A DNA stretch of 64,000 nucleotides from Massilia sp. YIM B02763 (GTDB taxonomy: Bacteria > Pseudomonadota > Gammaproteobacteria > Burkholderiales > Burkholderiaceae_D): the NCBI RefSeq assembly GCF_030412015.1, contig NZ_JASNRD010000006.1, forward strand, positions 83,235-147,234. The letters are read 5' to 3'. Of this stretch, positions 63,091-64,000 are shown piece by piece. Position 1 is the stretch's first letter; each line of letters starts with the position of its first letter. Both the position numbers and the translations under genes were made by a program. A model generated the notes under the pieces. That model was not told where the DNA came from and did no database searches. It saw only the letters and a list, made by a program, of their open reading frames with translations.

Positions 63091-63566
63091 TGTGGAAAAC
63101 TTTGTGGAAAATGGAAAACTTGACCGTGGAGAAGGTTTACGTTAGCTCAAAGCACTTGGCAATTCCTTAACGCCACAAAAAAATTTCCCGTTAAAAATCA
63201 ATGATTTGCAATTTTCATGCACAGGCATCCGAAATGGTGCATCGCTCGGCGACTTCTGTGCATAAGTGGGAATTTCCGGTGAAGAACTCAAGCGCAGTGC
63301 AGCAAAAACCTGATGCAATACTTGAAGAAATCTCGTAAACCCCGGTAAACCAAGCACTTTTCCGCATTATTCACAGAATCTGTGAATAACTTTGTGAACA
63401 ATGGCCGGCAAACTTTGCCGGATCGCGCGGCCGCCCCTGGGGACAAGCCCCTGCGGGCCCTGGCAGACCGGCATAAACATCAATGAAATCAATGACTTGA
63501 TTGATTCTATCCACCACTGTATGTTTTCACAGCCTGGACAATTCGTCCGTGGAATTTTGTGAATAA
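63091..63566. promoter_or_regulatory. Intergenic region with a cluster of DnaA-box-like 9-mers
   Basis: Matches to TTATNCACA (either strand) lie at 63257-63265, 63367-63375, 63381-63389 and 63558-63566. The second and third form a perfect inverted pair around GAATC. Two further relaxed matches (TTTTCCACA) lie at 63091-63099 and 63103-63111. The whole 560-base gap 63063-63621 holds no gene. It also contains an inverted pair GCCGGCAAA / TTTGCCGG-like at about 63403 and an AT-rich stretch. It covers the promoter regions of priA; the downstream hemE is minus-strand and ends at 63622. Confidence 0.5.
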
Positions 63567-63621
63567 GTGGGGATGCGCAGCAGCCGTGCAGCGCCTTGGT
63601 GGACGCGCACGGCAAGGTCGA

Positions 63622-64000
63622 TCAACCCGCGCGCTGGCGGCGGCTGATGGCGTGCACCGCCTCGACCATGGCCGTCACCGATTCCGGCGGCGTGAATTGC
63701 GAGATGCCGTGGCCCAGGTTGAACACGTGGCCATGGCCGGCCGATGGGGTGCCGTAGCTGGTCAATGCCTTTTCCACTTCGGCGCGCACGGCGTCCGGCG
63801 TGGACAGCAGGATCGCGGGATCGAGGTTGCCCTGCAGGGCGACGCGGTCGCCGACCAGCGCGCGCGCGCGGCCGAGGTTGACGGTCCAGTCCAGGCCAAG
63901 CGCATCGGCGCCGATCTCCGCCATCTCGTCCAGCCACAAGCCGCCGCCCTTGGTGAAGGCGATGACGGGAATACGGACACCGTCTTTTTCGCGATGCAGC
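63622..64000 (-). CDS. hemE: Uroporphyrinogen decarboxylase, C-terminal part (cut by window edge)
   Basis: The visible C-terminal 125 or so residues match HemE. They include [11 protein letters not shown] before the window edge side, [38 protein letters not shown], and the conserved terminal [18 protein letters not shown]. HemE removes four acetate carboxyls from uroporphyrinogen III to give coproporphyrinogen III in haem synthesis. The gene starts beyond 64000. It points the same way as priA, in the hemE-priA order typical of Burkholderiales near the atp operon. Confidence 0.94.
   Translation of the reverse strand, partial: LHREKDGVRIPVIAFTKGGGLWLDEMAEIGADALGLDWTVNLGRARALVGDRVALQGNLDPAILLSTPDAVRAEVEKALTSYGTPSAGHGHVFNLGHGISQFTPPESVTAMVEAVHAISRRQRAG

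Noticed and set aside
63403..63480. GC-rich inverted repeats after the DnaA-box pair considered as a terminator
   Set aside because: The stems lack a T run on either strand and are followed by AT-rich sequence without polarity.

Overview
The window is a contiguous stretch of a high-GC chromosome with dense, well-conserved bacterial genes. Gene content and order point to a betaproteobacterium of the Burkholderiales, most likely Oxalobacteraceae (Massilia-like). Pointers include ssb close to uvrA, hemE next to priA, GTP-dependent PEP carboxykinase, rdgC next to dinB, and several families of intergenic palindromic repeats. No prophage, insertion sequence, integrase or CRISPR array was seen. The genus assignment is inference from gene content only.

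Layout. (1) 1-11.5 kb: the start of a PAS-type sensor kinase, then a 14-gene minus-strand cobalamin operon. It runs from a cobalamin riboswitch through the cobalt ECF transporter (cbiM, cbiN, cbiQ, cbiO) and corrin-ring genes (cobM, cbiX, cobH, cbiD, cobL, cobI, split cbiG/cobE, cobJ) to a 2Fe-2S ferredoxin. Most junctions are 4-base stop/start overlaps. The gene set (cbiD, cbiG, cbiX) is that of early-cobalt-insertion (anaerobic-type) synthesis. (2) 11.7-17.7 kb: dps, a DUF1993 gene, ssb, a hexapeptide acyltransferase, and uvrA behind a perfect LexA box. (3) 17.8-28.2 kb: GH39 glycosidase, PAP2 phosphatase lipoprotein, pckG, a 2-hydroxyacid dehydrogenase, an unknown protein, a one-domain asparaginase-like protein and a catalase. 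(4) 28.3-32.8 kb: rdgC, dinB with its own LexA box, an aldo/keto reductase and a divergent AraC regulator. (5) 32.7-39.1 kb: two tandem secreted S8 proteases and a TonB-dependent receptor. (6) 39.4-48.8 kb: tRNA-Val and tRNA-Asp, a chemoreceptor remnant, a diguanylate cyclase, a cyclic-nucleotide-binding protein coupled to an AI-2E-type permease, ygiQ, DUF4404, an M3 peptidase and a TMEM175-type channel. (7) 49-53.1 kb: a GT2 / GtrA / multi-pass membrane protein operon resembling phage-type O-antigen modification modules, a membrane protein and slyX. (8) 53.2-64 kb: an M10/RTX metalloprotease with DUF4214, rep helicase, a putative transglutaminase-like protein, an AtaL-like SRPBCC protein, a dihydrolipoamide-dehydrogenase-like flavoprotein, priA, an intergenic region with several DnaA-box-like 9-mers, and the 3' end of hemE.

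How the genes fit together. The cobalamin operon would import cobalt, insert it into sirohydrochlorin and methylate the ring under vitamin B12 feedback. uvrA and dinB form a small SOS set with perfect CTGT-N8-ACAG operators. The secreted hydrolases and the TonB receptor suggest a polymer-degrading soil lifestyle. Two LacI-family-like operators lie upstream of the GH39 gene and the second S8 protease.

Most candidates for a second look are regulatory or repeat-based: the dispersed palindromes, the DnaA-box cluster, the LacI-like operators, the Gtr-like module and two families with no assigned function. No clearly novel multi-gene system was found.
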